Assembly: GCA_903928275.1 (NCBI GenBank)
Contig: CAIYQJ010000349.1
Span: 1 to 20,434, forward strand
DNA: 20,434 nt
From: an uncultured Chloroflexota bacterium
Lineage (GTDB): Bacteria; Chloroflexota; Limnocylindria; Limnocylindrales; CSP1-4
Direction of reading: 5' to 3'
In this document: positions 1-8,315 of the stretch, piece after piece
Numbering within the stretch: position 1 is the first letter of the stretch
Layout: every line of letters starts with the position of its first letter
Position numbers and translations under genes: made by a program
The notes under the pieces: model-generated
Database searches by the model: none
Told to the model about the DNA's origin: nothing
The model's input: only the letters and a program-made list of their open reading frames with translations

Positions 1-547
1 CCCGACCATCGCCGCCGACGAGCGACGGGACGGCGCGCGGGCCGTCCGCCAGGCGTTCGAGCAGGTCCATCGCCGCGCGATCGGGGGCGGCCCCGGACTC
101 GCCGTCCGTGGTCGACGCGGGGGTGCGCTCCGCGATGAGCTGGATCCGCTCGAGGAGCCCGGGCGGGAGCATCGCGCGCAGGACGATCGCGGCGGGGGCG
201 AGGTAGGTCGCGGCGATCGAGCGCGCGAGCAGGAGCGACAGTGGCGGGAGCAGGGGTCCGTCCGCGCGGACGCGTGCCGCGACCGGCTTCGTCGCGAGCC
301 GCGGGTCGTCGATGCCGACAGCGAGCACGACCCCGATCGCCCGTCGCCGGCCGAAGTCGACGATGACCGCCTCGCCGGGCGCGATGTCGCCGAGCGCCTC
401 CGGAAGGTGGTACGTGTACGCACGATCGCCGGCCGCCCCGGCCGCGTCCACGGCGACCTCCACGAACCCGGCGATCCGCTCGCCGCCCCACGGCCTCCCG
501 GGGTCGGGGGCGGCCGGCGCGGCCGGGCCGTCGCCGTCGGCGGGCAC
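1..547 (-). CDS. priA: Primosomal protein N' (PriA), N-terminal part, cut by the window edge
   Basis: PriA is the DNA helicase that restarts stalled replication forks by loading the primosome. Only about the first 182 residues are here; the gene continues beyond position 1. The minus-strand translation contains the typical PriA N-terminal 3'-DNA-binding domain: a 'RAYTYHLPEAL' stretch, then 'GDIAPGEAVIVDFGRRRAIGVV', written here only as its key parts PGE and FGRR, and later 'PLLPPLSLLLAR' followed by 'TYLAPAAIVLRAMLPPGLL'. The helicase and zinc domains lie outside the window. The start is uncertain: a GTG at 547 gives a short Ala/Pro/Asp-rich leader, and a GTG about 28 codons further in is also possible. 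It follows gmk by about 40 nt on the same strand, and gmk-priA proximity is common in bacteria. Family call is confident; the start is not. Confidence 0.85.
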   Translation of the reverse strand, partial: MPADGDGPAAPAAPDPGRPWGGERIAGFVEVAVDAAGAAGDRAYTYHLPEALGDIAPGEAVIVDFGRRRAIGVVLAVGIDDPRLATKPVAARVRADGPLLPPLSLLLARSIAATYLAPAAIVLRAMLPPGLLERIQLIAERTPASTTDGESGAAPDRAAMDLLERLADGPRAVPSLVGGDGR

Positions 548-587
548 CCCCGGACGGCGCGCGGGGTGGGCGGGCCCGCTCCCTGCG

Positions 588-1208
588 TCAGACCCGGAGT
601 CGCCGGTCGGCGTGCGACCCATGCTCCGCTTCGACGATCTCGACGATCCGTGCCGCCGTGCGGTCCACCTCGCCGGTGCGATTCTCCACGACGTGATCGT
701 AGTCGTCGCGACGGGCGAGCTCGGCCATCGCGTTGCGCTGCCGGATCTCGAGCTCGTGGTCGGATTCCGTCCCGCGCGCCCGCAGGCGACTGAAGAGCTC
801 CTCGGTGGACGGCGGCGTGAGGAAGATGAGCAGGGCGTCCGGGACCTCCCGCTTCACGGTGGCGGCTCCCTGAACGTCGATCTTCAGGACGGCGTGACGG
901 CCGTTCGCGAGCGCGGCGCGGACGCTGTCGCGAGGGGTGCCGTAGGAGTTGCCGTGGACCTCGGCCCATTCGAGGAACCCGCTCTCCTCGCGCATCCGCG
1001 CGAACGCGTCCATCGCGAGGAACCGGTAGTCGATGCCGTTCACCTCGCCGGGCCGCGGGGCGCGCGTCGTGCATGTCACGACGTAGTGGTACGCCGATGC
1101 ACCCGGGAGACGGCGCATCGCGGCGATGATCGTGTCCTTCCCGACGCCGGACGGCCCGCTGATGATCACGAGGAGTGCGCCGGGCGCGCCGAGCACCGGC
1201 CCCTTCAT
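588..1208 (-). CDS. gmk: Guanylate kinase
   Basis: Cytosolic enzyme that converts GMP or dGMP plus ATP to GDP or dGDP plus ADP, a step in guanine nucleotide synthesis. The product has 206 residues, the normal family length. The P-loop GPSGVGKDT spans residues 18-26. The GMP-binding region follows with TTRAPRPGEVNGIDY (about 47-61), then the conserved block 'FLEWAEVHGNSYGTP' and 'KIDVQGA'. The lid region carries the usual arginines (RLRARGTE). The ATG at 1208 overlaps the TGA of rluD in an ATGA arrangement, which supports both this start and translational coupling to rluD. The reading frame stays open upstream, but that part lies inside rluD and is not family-like. Certain as to function. Confidence 0.97.
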   Translation of the reverse strand: MKGPVLGAPGALLVIISGPSGVGKDTIIAAMRRLPGASAYHYVVTCTTRAPRPGEVNGIDYRFLAMDAFARMREESGFLEWAEVHGNSYGTPRDSVRAALANGRHAVLKIDVQGAATVKREVPDALLIFLTPPSTEELFSRLRARGTESDHELEIRQRNAMAELARRDDYDHVVENRTGEVDRTAARIVEIVEAEHGSHADRRLRV

Positions 1209-2188
1209 CGCGCCGCGCCCCTCGTGGGCGGCAGCCCTGCGAGCGCCGCCCCGCGCACGCGGAGTCCCTCGAGCACGGCCTCGAGCTCGGCCGGGAGGGG
1301 GGCCTCCGCGCGGATGAGGTGTCCGTCGGCCGGCGAGAGGAGCTCGAGCCGCCACGCGTGGAGGAAGAGGCGCCGGAGGCCGTCGGGGCCGCGCCGCGCG
1401 GTACCGGTCCCGTAGACGGGATCTCCGGCGACGCCATGACCGAGCGCCGCCATGTGGACGCGGATCTGGTGGGTCCGCCCCGTGACGAGGTCGACGTCCA
1501 GGAGGGTCCAGCCGGCCAGGCGCTCCCGCACTCGATAGCCGGTGGTCGCGGGCCGGCCGTCGGACGCGACCGCCTGGCGCAGTCGGTTCCGCGGGTCCCG
1601 CCCGATCGGCGCCTCGATCCGGCCCGCCGGGGCCTCCACGGCGCCCTCGACGAGGGCCACGTAGGTCTTCTTCACGCGCCGCGCCTTGAGCTGCGCCATG
1701 AGCGCCGCCTGCGCACGGTCGTCCTTCGCCACCATGAGGAGCCCGGACGTGTCTTTGTCCAGGCGGTGCACGATGCCCGGACGCTGCACACCGGCGATCC
1801 CGCCGTAGCGCGTCTCGCGGGCGAGGAGCGCGTTCACGAGCGTCCCGCTCGCGTGACCCGCCGACGGGTGGACGACGAGCCCGGACGGCTTGTCGACGAT
1901 GAGGATGTCGTCGTCCTCGTAGACGATGTCGAGCGGGATGGATTCGGGCGCCATCTGGAGCGGGACCGGCGGCGGTACGACGAGATGGAGGGTCCCGCCG
2001 GCGCGGAGCAGCGTGTTCGACTTCACGGGCTCGCCGTCGAGCGTGGCGTGGCCTTCGCTGATGAGCTTCTGGACGTAGGAGCGCGAGAGGCCCGAGCGGT
2101 CGGCCGCGAACCGGTCGGCGCGCACCCCGGCCGAATCGGGCGGGACGACAAGGTCGATCTCACTCACCGGAGGGACCCGGTGCGCCAT
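1205..2188 (-). CDS. rluD: Large-subunit rRNA pseudouridine synthase, RluD/RluA family
   Basis: Isomerises uridines to pseudouridine in RNA, in this family usually helix 69 of 23S rRNA. The 327-residue product begins with an S4 RNA-binding domain (about residues 12-75: 'GVRADRF' and 'SRSYVQKLISEG'). The RluA-type catalytic domain follows, with the signature HRLDKDTSGLL at 141-151; Asp144 is the catalytic aspartate. 'VTGRTHQIRVHMA' is the second family motif and 'GDPVYG' the third. The start at ATG 2188 overlaps the end of lspA by 29 nt. A GTG at 2167 just before the S4 domain is an equally credible start and would give an 8-nt overlap. Member of the ileS-lspA-rluD-gmk-priA run. The RluD versus RluA subtype cannot be settled by eye. 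Confidence 0.93.
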   Translation of the reverse strand: MAHRVPPVSEIDLVVPPDSAGVRADRFAADRSGLSRSYVQKLISEGHATLDGEPVKSNTLLRAGGTLHLVVPPPVPLQMAPESIPLDIVYEDDDILIVDKPSGLVVHPSAGHASGTLVNALLARETRYGGIAGVQRPGIVHRLDKDTSGLLMVAKDDRAQAALMAQLKARRVKKTYVALVEGAVEAPAGRIEAPIGRDPRNRLRQAVASDGRPATTGYRVRERLAGWTLLDVDLVTGRTHQIRVHMAALGHGVAGDPVYGTGTARRGPDGLRRLFLHAWRLELLSPADGHLIRAEAPLPAELEAVLEGLRVRGAALAGLPPTRGAAR

Positions 2189-2816
2189 CGGCCCCGCTCG
2201 CGTGCGGTGCCTCACCTGCCTGCCCGGGGCCACCCTCCGCGGACCCGACAGGCCGCGCGGCCCCGGCAGGCCCTGCGGCCCCGGCAGGCGCCGCTGCCCC
2301 CGCCGGTTCCGTCCCGCCGAACCGCCGGGCGATCCCGGGAACGAGCGCCAGGAGGAGCAGGAGCAGGATCGCGGTCGTCACGCATGCGTCCGCCACGTTG
2401 TACGTGTAGAAGCGCCAGCCGCCGATCCCCATGTCCACGAAGTCGACGACGTGGTCGAGACGCAGGCGGTCGATGAGGTTCCCGACCGCGCCACCGAACA
2501 ACAGCGCGAGCGCGACGGTGGCGATCCAGCCGCCGCTCGCGGCCGTCCGTCCGTGGAACCAGACGATGACGACGATGATGGCGAGGGTTGCCATCGCGAA
2601 CAGCCCGGCCTGGTGGGCGAAGAGGCCGAGCACCGCACCGGAGTTGTGGATGTACCAGATCCGGAGCCAGTCGCCGATCACCTGCACCGGCTCGTTGAGC
2701 GGATAGTTGGCGACGACGTACGCCTTCGTCAGCTGGTCGACGACGACGACACTGAACGCGATCGCGAAGAACGCGATCCAGCGGCGCACGCTCGCGCCCA
2801 TGACCGTGGCGCTCAT
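2160..2816 (-). CDS. lspA: Lipoprotein signal peptidase (signal peptidase II) with a long low-complexity tail
   Basis: Integral membrane aspartic protease that removes the signal peptide from prolipoproteins after lipidation. The 218-residue product has four hydrophobic segments (about 11-30, 68-88, 97-115 and 143-160). The conserved blocks are 'VDQLTKAYV' (26-34), 'GGAVGNLIDR' (108-117), 'VVDFVDM' and 'YNVADACV'. Asp125 and Asp143 fit the two catalytic aspartates. After the last helix (about 160) comes a tail of some 55 residues rich in Ala, Gly and Pro, built on a PAGAAG-like repeat; most LspA proteins end soon after the fourth helix. The ATG at 2816 follows the ileS stop by 49 nt; a second ATG lies at 2801. 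No strong ribosome-binding site is visible. Confidence 0.95.
   Translation of the reverse strand: MSATVMGASVRRWIAFFAIAFSVVVVDQLTKAYVVANYPLNEPVQVIGDWLRIWYIHNSGAVLGLFAHQAGLFAMATLAIIVVIVWFHGRTAASGGWIATVALALLFGGAVGNLIDRLRLDHVVDFVDMGIGGWRFYTYNVADACVTTAILLLLLLALVPGIARRFGGTEPAGAAAPAGAAGPAGAARPVGSAEGGPGQAGEAPHASGADGAPGPSGE
2257..2289. repeat. Two imperfect 18-bp tandem units in the lspA 3' end
   Basis: The 15-mer gcggccccggcaggc occurs at 2257-2271 and again at 2275-2289, so the period is 18 bp. On the coding (minus) strand the repeat encodes the Ala/Gly/Pro-rich six-residue units of the LspA tail, and degenerate copies flank it. This looks like local slippage expansion inside a coding region. It is not a dispersed or mobile repeat. 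Confidence 0.75.
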
Positions 2817-2865
2817 CGGCACGAGCCGCGGCAGGGGCTGCGGCGCCCGGATGCGGCGACGGCCG

Positions 2866-5800
2866 TCATGCGTTCGGCCGAACGCGGCGGACGATCGCGA
2901 ACCGGAGGACGCCGTCCTGCACCGTCGCCGAGCCCGTGGCCGAGCCCGACGGGAGCGCGCCGACGTCGAACGAGTCGGCCAGCGTCTCGACGGCGACGGA
3001 AGGCAGGTGGCCCGCGATCCGGCCCGCCGCGGGACCCGCCTCGACGACGAGGCCGATCCGCTCGTCGAGGTCGAGCACCATCTCCCGCCGCAGGTCCTGC
3101 ACGGCTCGCTGGAGCTCGCGGGCATCGCCCTCCGCGCGGAGCTCCGGGGTCACGACCGTGTCGAGGACCACGACGAGCCCTTCGTCGTGGGCCACGGCGG
3201 TGCCGGGTCGCGGGGTCGCGAGGATCTCGACCTCGTCGGGCGCGAGCGTCACGCCGGCGAGCGTGACCGAGCCGTCGGCGTGGATCTCCACCTCGCCCGC
3301 GCGAGCCGCGGCCATGACGGCCGGGATGGCGCCGCCCAGCTTCTTCCCTATCTTCGGGAGCAGGGGCTTCACGCGGCGGTCGACGAGCTCCGAGCCGTCG
3401 GCGAGGACCTCCACGTGTTTGACGTTGACCTCCTCCGCGTACAGCGCGAGCGCGTCCTCGCGGTAGCGCAGCTCCGTCCCGGGGAGCGCGACCCACACGC
3501 GCGCGAGCGGCTGCCGCAGCTTGATGCCCGACTGGCTCCGCAGCGACCGCACGAGCTCCGTCGCACGGTAGACCTGGTCCATCGTCTCCTCGACGTCGGT
3601 GTCCCGGTACCCGGCGAGCTCCTCCGCCGGCCACGTGGTCAGGTGGACGCTCTCCGCGGCGGACGGGTCCGCCGCGACGACGAGGTTCCGGTACAGCGCC
3701 TCGCCGAGGAACGGGAGGACGGGCGCCATGACGCGCGACAGGCCGACGAGCACGGCGTGGAGCGTCGCGAACGCCGCGTCGCGATCCGCCTCGTCGTCGG
3801 AACGGGAGAACCGCCTGCGGCTGAACCGGACGTAGCGCGTCGAGAGGTCGTCGATGAACCCCGAGATCTCGCGGGCCGCGGCGAGCAGGTCGAAATCGCC
3901 GAGCAGGTCGCCCGCCCGTGCCGACACCGCCGCGAGCCGGGAGAGGATCCAGCGATCGAGCAGGCGTCGCTCCGCCAGCGGCGGCGCCGGCCGCTCGGGG
4001 CTCCAGCCAGCGAGGCGCGCGTAGGTGACGAAGAACGAGTAGACGTTCCAGAGAACGAGCAGCTCGCGCCGCGCCTCGTCCGCCGCGTGCCATCCGAACA
4101 GGATGTTGTCGTCCGGCCGGGCGGTCGCGTACATCCAGCGCATGACGTCGACGCCCATGCGTTCGGCGGCCTCGTCGAACTCGATCGCGTTCCCCCAGCT
4201 CTTGTGCATGGGGCGGCCGTCCTCGCCGAAGAGCGTCGCATACCCGAAGATCGTCCGGAACGGCGGCTCCCGACGGAGCACCGTGCTCATCGCGAGCAGC
4301 GAGTAGAACCAGTTCCGGAACTGGCCGGGGAAGCTCTCGGTGATGAAGTCCGCCGGGAACCAGTTCGCCCACTCCTCCGGGTCGGTCCGGTAGTGCAGGG
4401 TGGAGAACGGGACGATCCCGGCGTCGAGCCACGGGTTCCCGACATCGCGGATCCGCTCGACCGGCGCCCCGCACGACGGGCAGGCGATCCGGACGGCGTC
4501 CACGTACGGCCGGTGTGGCGTGTGCCCCTCGAGGACGTCCCAGCCCTCGACTGCACGCTCCTTGAGCTCGTCCCGACCGCCGATGACCTCGACCGCGCCG
4601 CATGCGCGGCAGTCGTAGATCGGCAGCGCCAATCCCCAGTAGCGCTTCTTGCTGATCATCCAGTCGTGCATGTTCAGGAGCCAGTCGAGCTCCCGCTCGT
4701 AACCGAATGACGGGATCCAGCGGATGCCGTCCACGACCTCCATGATCTGGTAGCGGAGGCTCGCGTCGACCTCCGCCGCGGTGAGCTCGGCGCGCGGCCG
4801 ATCGTAGACGTCGCCCATGCTGATGTACCACTCGTCCACGAGCCGGAACACGAGCGGGGTCCCGCAGCGCCAGCAGTGCGGGTAGCGGTGCAGGTACGGC
4901 TCGAGCCGGTAGAAGAACCCGTGGTGCCGGAGGCGCTCGACGATGTGGTCGGTGACGTCGCGGACATCGCGACCCGACAGCGCGTCGAAGCCGTCGATGA
5001 AGATGCCGGACTCGTCGAGTGGCGCGATCATCGGCAGCCCGAGGGACTTGCCGAGGGCGAAGTCCTCCGCCCCGCACCCGGGCGCGATGTGGACGATGCC
5101 GGTCCCCTCCTCCTCGCCGACCTCGTCCCACGTGACGACGCGGTGCGCGTACGGGGCGCCGGAGGGGGTGCCGGCGGCGAACGCCGCCCGAACAGCAGGC
5201 AGCTCGTCGAAGGGGCCCGCGTAGCGCCAGCCCTCGAGCTCCGCGCCGACCCGCTCCTCGAGGATCTCGAACGGCCCGACGAGGGCCTGCTTCAGGGCCC
5301 CCTTCCCGATCCAGAGCAGGTCGGACCCCTGCCGGACCTTCACGTAGGCGAGACCCGCACCGACCGCTGCCGCGACGTTGGACGTGAGCGTCCAGGGTGT
5401 GGTGGTCCACACGAGGAGCGCCTCGCCCGGCCGGTCCACGAGCGGGAGCCGCACCGTGAGGCCCGGATCCTCGCGGTCCTGGTACCCCTCGGTCATCTCG
5501 TGCTGGCTGATGCCGGTGCCGCAGCGGGCGCACCACGGCATCGTGTCGTGGCCCTTGTACAGCCATCCGCGCCGGTGGCATTCCTTGAGGAACGCCCAGA
5601 TGAGGTCGTTGTTCTCGTTGCTGAACGTGTAGTACGAGCCGCCGACGTCGGGCATCCCGAGCCGGCCCACGATCATCTCGACCGTGTCGGTGACCGGACC
5701 GCGGGGGCCGTCCACCGTGACCGTGGCCCCCGGGTCCGCCGCGAGCAGGTCGCGCAGGCGCCGGAGCTGGTCGGGATCGTCCCAGTCCATCCAGTACCCC

Positions 5801-6213
5801 AGGCGGATCGACTGCTCCGTCTGGCGCGCGGCGAATGTGAGCACGCGCTGCTTGCAGAGGCTGACGAACTCGGCGACGCCGTGCTCCTCGATGTCGCGCT
5901 TGCTCGTGAACCCGAGCTCGCGCTCCACGTTGACCTCGACCCACAGGCCCTGGCAGTCGAAGCCGTTCTGCCACCGCTGGCATTCCCCGCGCATCGCGTG
6001 GTAGCGCTGGAACACGTCCTTGTACGTGCGGCCCCACGCGTGGTGGACGCCCATCGGGTTGTTCGCAGTGATCGGCCCGTCGAGGAAGCTCCACCGCGGC
6101 CCGTCGGCGTTCTGGGCCCGGAGCTTCGCGAACGTGCGGCGGTCGCGCCAGAGCGCGAGGAGCGCGTGCTCCTGCGCGACGAAGTCGGGCTTGCTCGAGA
6201 CCGGTGCGAACAT
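2866..6213 (-). CDS. ileS: Isoleucyl-tRNA synthetase, class I, with atypical HIGH and KMSKS motifs
   Basis: Charges tRNA-Ile with isoleucine in the cytosol. The 1115-residue product fits the long zinc-containing IleS form. The HIGH position reads 'PMGVHHAWGRTYKD' (53-66). The editing domain carries 'WTTTPWTLTSN' and later 'HIAPGCGAEDF'. The KMSKS position reads PMHKSWGN (668-675), so the first lysine is replaced by proline and only the second is kept. Four Cys-x-x-Cys pairs are visible (CARC, CWRC, CRAC, CPSC) and could bind zinc. The C-terminal part has the anticodon-binding helical domain ('RFSRRRF', 'LRSQSGIKLRQPL'). The ATG at 6213 has a GAGGT ribosome-binding site 4-8 nt upstream. It heads the ileS-lspA-rluD-gmk-priA run. 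Family is sure; isoleucine specificity over valine rests on overall resemblance. Confidence 0.93.
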   Translation of the reverse strand: MFAPVSSKPDFVAQEHALLALWRDRRTFAKLRAQNADGPRWSFLDGPITANNPMGVHHAWGRTYKDVFQRYHAMRGECQRWQNGFDCQGLWVEVNVERELGFTSKRDIEEHGVAEFVSLCKQRVLTFAARQTEQSIRLGYWMDWDDPDQLRRLRDLLAADPGATVTVDGPRGPVTDTVEMIVGRLGMPDVGGSYYTFSNENNDLIWAFLKECHRRGWLYKGHDTMPWCARCGTGISQHEMTEGYQDREDPGLTVRLPLVDRPGEALLVWTTTPWTLTSNVAAAVGAGLAYVKVRQGSDLLWIGKGALKQALVGPFEILEERVGAELEGWRYAGPFDELPAVRAAFAAGTPSGAPYAHRVVTWDEVGEEEGTGIVHIAPGCGAEDFALGKSLGLPMIAPLDESGIFIDGFDALSGRDVRDVTDHIVERLRHHGFFYRLEPYLHRYPHCWRCGTPLVFRLVDEWYISMGDVYDRPRAELTAAEVDASLRYQIMEVVDGIRWIPSFGYERELDWLLNMHDWMISKKRYWGLALPIYDCRACGAVEVIGGRDELKERAVEGWDVLEGHTPHRPYVDAVRIACPSCGAPVERIRDVGNPWLDAGIVPFSTLHYRTDPEEWANWFPADFITESFPGQFRNWFYSLLAMSTVLRREPPFRTIFGYATLFGEDGRPMHKSWGNAIEFDEAAERMGVDVMRWMYATARPDDNILFGWHAADEARRELLVLWNVYSFFVTYARLAGWSPERPAPPLAERRLLDRWILSRLAAVSARAGDLLGDFDLLAAAREISGFIDDLSTRYVRFSRRRFSRSDDEADRDAAFATLHAVLVGLSRVMAPVLPFLGEALYRNLVVAADPSAAESVHLTTWPAEELAGYRDTDVEETMDQVYRATELVRSLRSQSGIKLRQPLARVWVALPGTELRYREDALALYAEEVNVKHVEVLADGSELVDRRVKPLLPKIGKKLGGAIPAVMAAARAGEVEIHADGSVTLAGVTLAPDEVEILATPRPGTAVAHDEGLVVVLDTVVTPELRAEGDARELQRAVQDLRREMVLDLDERIGLVVEAGPAAGRIAGHLPSVAVETLADSFDVGALPSGSATGSATVQDGVLRFAIVRRVRPNA

Positions 6214-6441
6214 CTGACCTCGCGATGACGAACGGCGTCCCGCCCGTCCCGGACGCGACGGCGTCGCGCGGTGCCCGCGGACCTCCGGCAGGCGGCCGCG
6301 CTGGGCCGGCTCCGGGCGGCGGTCGGAGTCCGGTAAGCCTCCCACAGGCGTTCGACGAGCGTCAACTCGCCCCGACGACGCACCGCGGTCGTCCGTGGCG
6401 CGGGAGCCATCGGTCGTTCCACGGTATCCTCACTCACCGAC
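6214..6441. promoter_or_regulatory. Divergent intergenic region between ileS and the LCP gene
   Basis: This 228-bp stretch must hold the promoters of both ileS (minus) and the LCP gene (plus). On the minus strand there is a TTGACG element near 6350, but no good -10 at normal spacing. A GGCACCGCG sequence (6275-6267) resembles the 3' half of the T-box core. On the plus strand TATCCT (6425-6430) could be a -10 that would give an almost leaderless LCP transcript, since the ATG is at 6442 and no ribosome-binding site is visible. Nothing here is a strong consensus match, and no coding potential is evident. Confidence 0.4.
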
Positions 6442-8247
6442 ATGGCAACCCGACCGCTCACCCCAGACGACGCTCGCGTCACCGCGCGGTCCTCGTTCGC
6501 CGCCGCCTTCTTCTCCTTCGTGTTTCCCGGGCTGGGCCAGGCCTACGCCGGAGCCTGGGAGCGCGGCCTCGCGTTCGCGGCGCCTCCCATCCTCGTGCTC
6601 GCGCTCGGTGCCGGCCTGCTCCTGCGCTATCGGCTCGAGGTCCTCGGCTTCGTCATCCAGCCCGCGATCCTCGTCGCCCTCCTGATCTTCAGCATCGTGG
6701 CGCTCGCGTACCGGGCGGTCGCCATCGTGGACGCGTACCGGGTCGCGGACTACATGAACGGCTGGCGGGAATCCGGGCGGGGTCGGCTCGGACCGCCGCG
6801 CCGCCGCGCGGATCCGCTCGCCCTCGCCGGGCTCGCGGCCATCCTCGTCGTCCTGCTCGCCGGCCACGCGATGGTCGGCTACTACGGCATGCAGGCGCTC
6901 GACCTCGTGGGGAGCGTGTTCGGCGGCGGTGACCCGACCGCCGGCCTGACCCTCGTCGCGCCGACGGCGTCGCTCGCGCCCGGTCAGACCCCTCCGCCGG
7001 CGACACCGGCCGCCACGACGGCCGCTGCCCCGGTCGCCACGGTCACGCCCACCACCGTCCCCCAGTGGAACGGCACGGACAGGTTGAACATCCTCCTCGT
7101 CGGCGTGGACCAGAGGCCGAGCGAGGGCTACTTCAACACCGACACGCTCATCGTCGCGAGCATCGACCCGGCGACCAAGGAGATCGCCATGTTCACCCTC
7201 CCGCGGGACACGGTGGATGTGCCGCTCCCGCCGGACAGCCCGGCGCGGGCCGTCTATGGCCCCAACTACGGCGGGAAGATCAACAGCCTGTGCATGGCGG
7301 CCAAGTCGCGACCGGACATCTTCCCGGCCGGGTGCTTCGGGACGATCAAGGAGGTCCTCGGCACCCTCTACGGACTCGACATCAAGTACTACGTCGAGGT
7401 GAACTTCGCGGGCTTCCAGCAGGTCGTGGACGCCCTCGGCGGCGTGACGATCAACGTCCAGGTGCCGGTCATCGACGACGCCTACCCCACGGACAAGGGC
7501 AGCCTGACCCGCGTGTACATCCCGGCAGGGATCCAGCACATGGACGGCACGCAGGCGCTGATCTACGCGCGCAGCCGCCACGGCTCGTCCGACTTCGACC
7601 GCGGTCAGCGGCAGCAGCGCGTCCTGCTCTCGCTGCGCCAGCAGACGGACGTCGGGGGACTCATCCCGCGGATACCGGAGCTCGTCTCCAGCCTGAAGCA
7701 GGCCGTCCACACCGACATCCCCGTCAATCTCCTGCCGCAGCTCGCTCAGCTGGCCGGGGGGATCGACATGAGCAAGCTGCGCTCATACGTCTTCGCCCCC
7801 TCGTGGTGGGCGACCGAGATCCGGTCCGGCGACCCGCGGGGCTACGTCATCGAGCCGAAGGTCGACCGGATCCGCTACGGCGTCCGGGAGGCGTTCGCGG
7901 ACAAGGCGTCGGACATCGCGCTGCGCGAGAAGGTGGCGGCCGAGAGTGCCACGACGTGGGTCCTCAACGGCACCGGCACGCAGGGCCAGGCCTCGAGCCT
8001 GGCGGGCTACCTGAGCTGGAACGGCATGCAGGCATCGGCCCCCAACCAGAAGCCGGCCAAGACGCCGGCCGCGACCCTCGTCCGCGTCTACAACGGGGCG
8101 GAGACGCGGCTGCCACAGACGATCGCGTTCCTGCAGAAGACGTTCGGCGCCGCGCCGACCCTCGTCAACGACCCGACCGTGCACGTGGACGTCATCGTGA
8201 CGACGGCCGCGGACACGCCAGCGCTCCAGGCACCGAACGCTCCGTAG
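6442..8247 (+). CDS. LytR-CpsA-Psr (LCP) family protein with extra N-terminal membrane segments and a LytR C-terminal domain
   Basis: LCP proteins transfer lipid-linked glycopolymers such as teichoic acids, arabinogalactan or capsule to the cell wall. The 601-residue product starts with a hydrophobic region (about 18-100) carrying the 'SFVFPGLGQAYAG' signature of TM2-like small membrane proteins. Another membrane helix follows at about 126-146, then a Pro/Thr/Ala linker (165-210). The LCP domain (about 214-400) has LNILLVGVDQR with Asp222, TLPRDT with Arg255 and Asp256, 'FAGFQQVVDALGGV', and the RSRHGSSDFDRGQRQQR block. Residues about 495-590 match the LytR_C type ('WVLNGTGTQGQASSLAGYL'). The number of membrane crossings should be odd, so that the LCP domain is outside. 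Divergent from ileS and convergent with ilvE. Confidence 0.92.
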   Translation: MATRPLTPDDARVTARSSFAAAFFSFVFPGLGQAYAGAWERGLAFAAPPILVLALGAGLLLRYRLEVLGFVIQPAILVALLIFSIVALAYRAVAIVDAYRVADYMNGWRESGRGRLGPPRRRADPLALAGLAAILVVLLAGHAMVGYYGMQALDLVGSVFGGGDPTAGLTLVAPTASLAPGQTPPPATPAATTAAAPVATVTPTTVPQWNGTDRLNILLVGVDQRPSEGYFNTDTLIVASIDPATKEIAMFTLPRDTVDVPLPPDSPARAVYGPNYGGKINSLCMAAKSRPDIFPAGCFGTIKEVLGTLYGLDIKYYVEVNFAGFQQVVDALGGVTINVQVPVIDDAYPTDKGSLTRVYIPAGIQHMDGTQALIYARSRHGSSDFDRGQRQQRVLLSLRQQTDVGGLIPRIPELVSSLKQAVHTDIPVNLLPQLAQLAGGIDMSKLRSYVFAPSWWATEIRSGDPRGYVIEPKVDRIRYGVREAFADKASDIALREKVAAESATTWVLNGTGTQGQASSLAGYLSWNGMQASAPNQKPAKTPAATLVRVYNGAETRLPQTIAFLQKTFGAAPTLVNDPTVHVDVIVTTAADTPALQAPNAP

Positions 8248-8288
8248 CCGGAGCCGGCGGAGCGGACCCGGATGGAGCCGGGCAAGGA

Positions 8289-8310
8289 CCGCGGCCGTCG
8301 AGCGCCGCGG
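8289..8310. terminator. GC-only hairpin between the convergent LCP and ilvE genes
   Basis: A perfect 7-bp stem, ccgcggc (8289-8295) with gccgcgg (8304-8310), encloses an 8-nt loop in the 68-bp gap between two converging genes. It could end transcription from either side. There is no T-tract on either strand, so it is at best a weak or factor-dependent terminator. Confidence 0.4.
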
Positions 8311-8315
8311 CGGCT

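Noticed and set aside
1175..6228. Very long open frames on the plus strand opposite priA-ileS (for example 1175-2476, 2707-4710, 4876-6228)
   Set aside because: They are antisense to clearly recognisable genes, rich in Arg, Asp, Glu and His with no fold-like hydrophobic pattern, and explained by few stops in GC-rich DNA.
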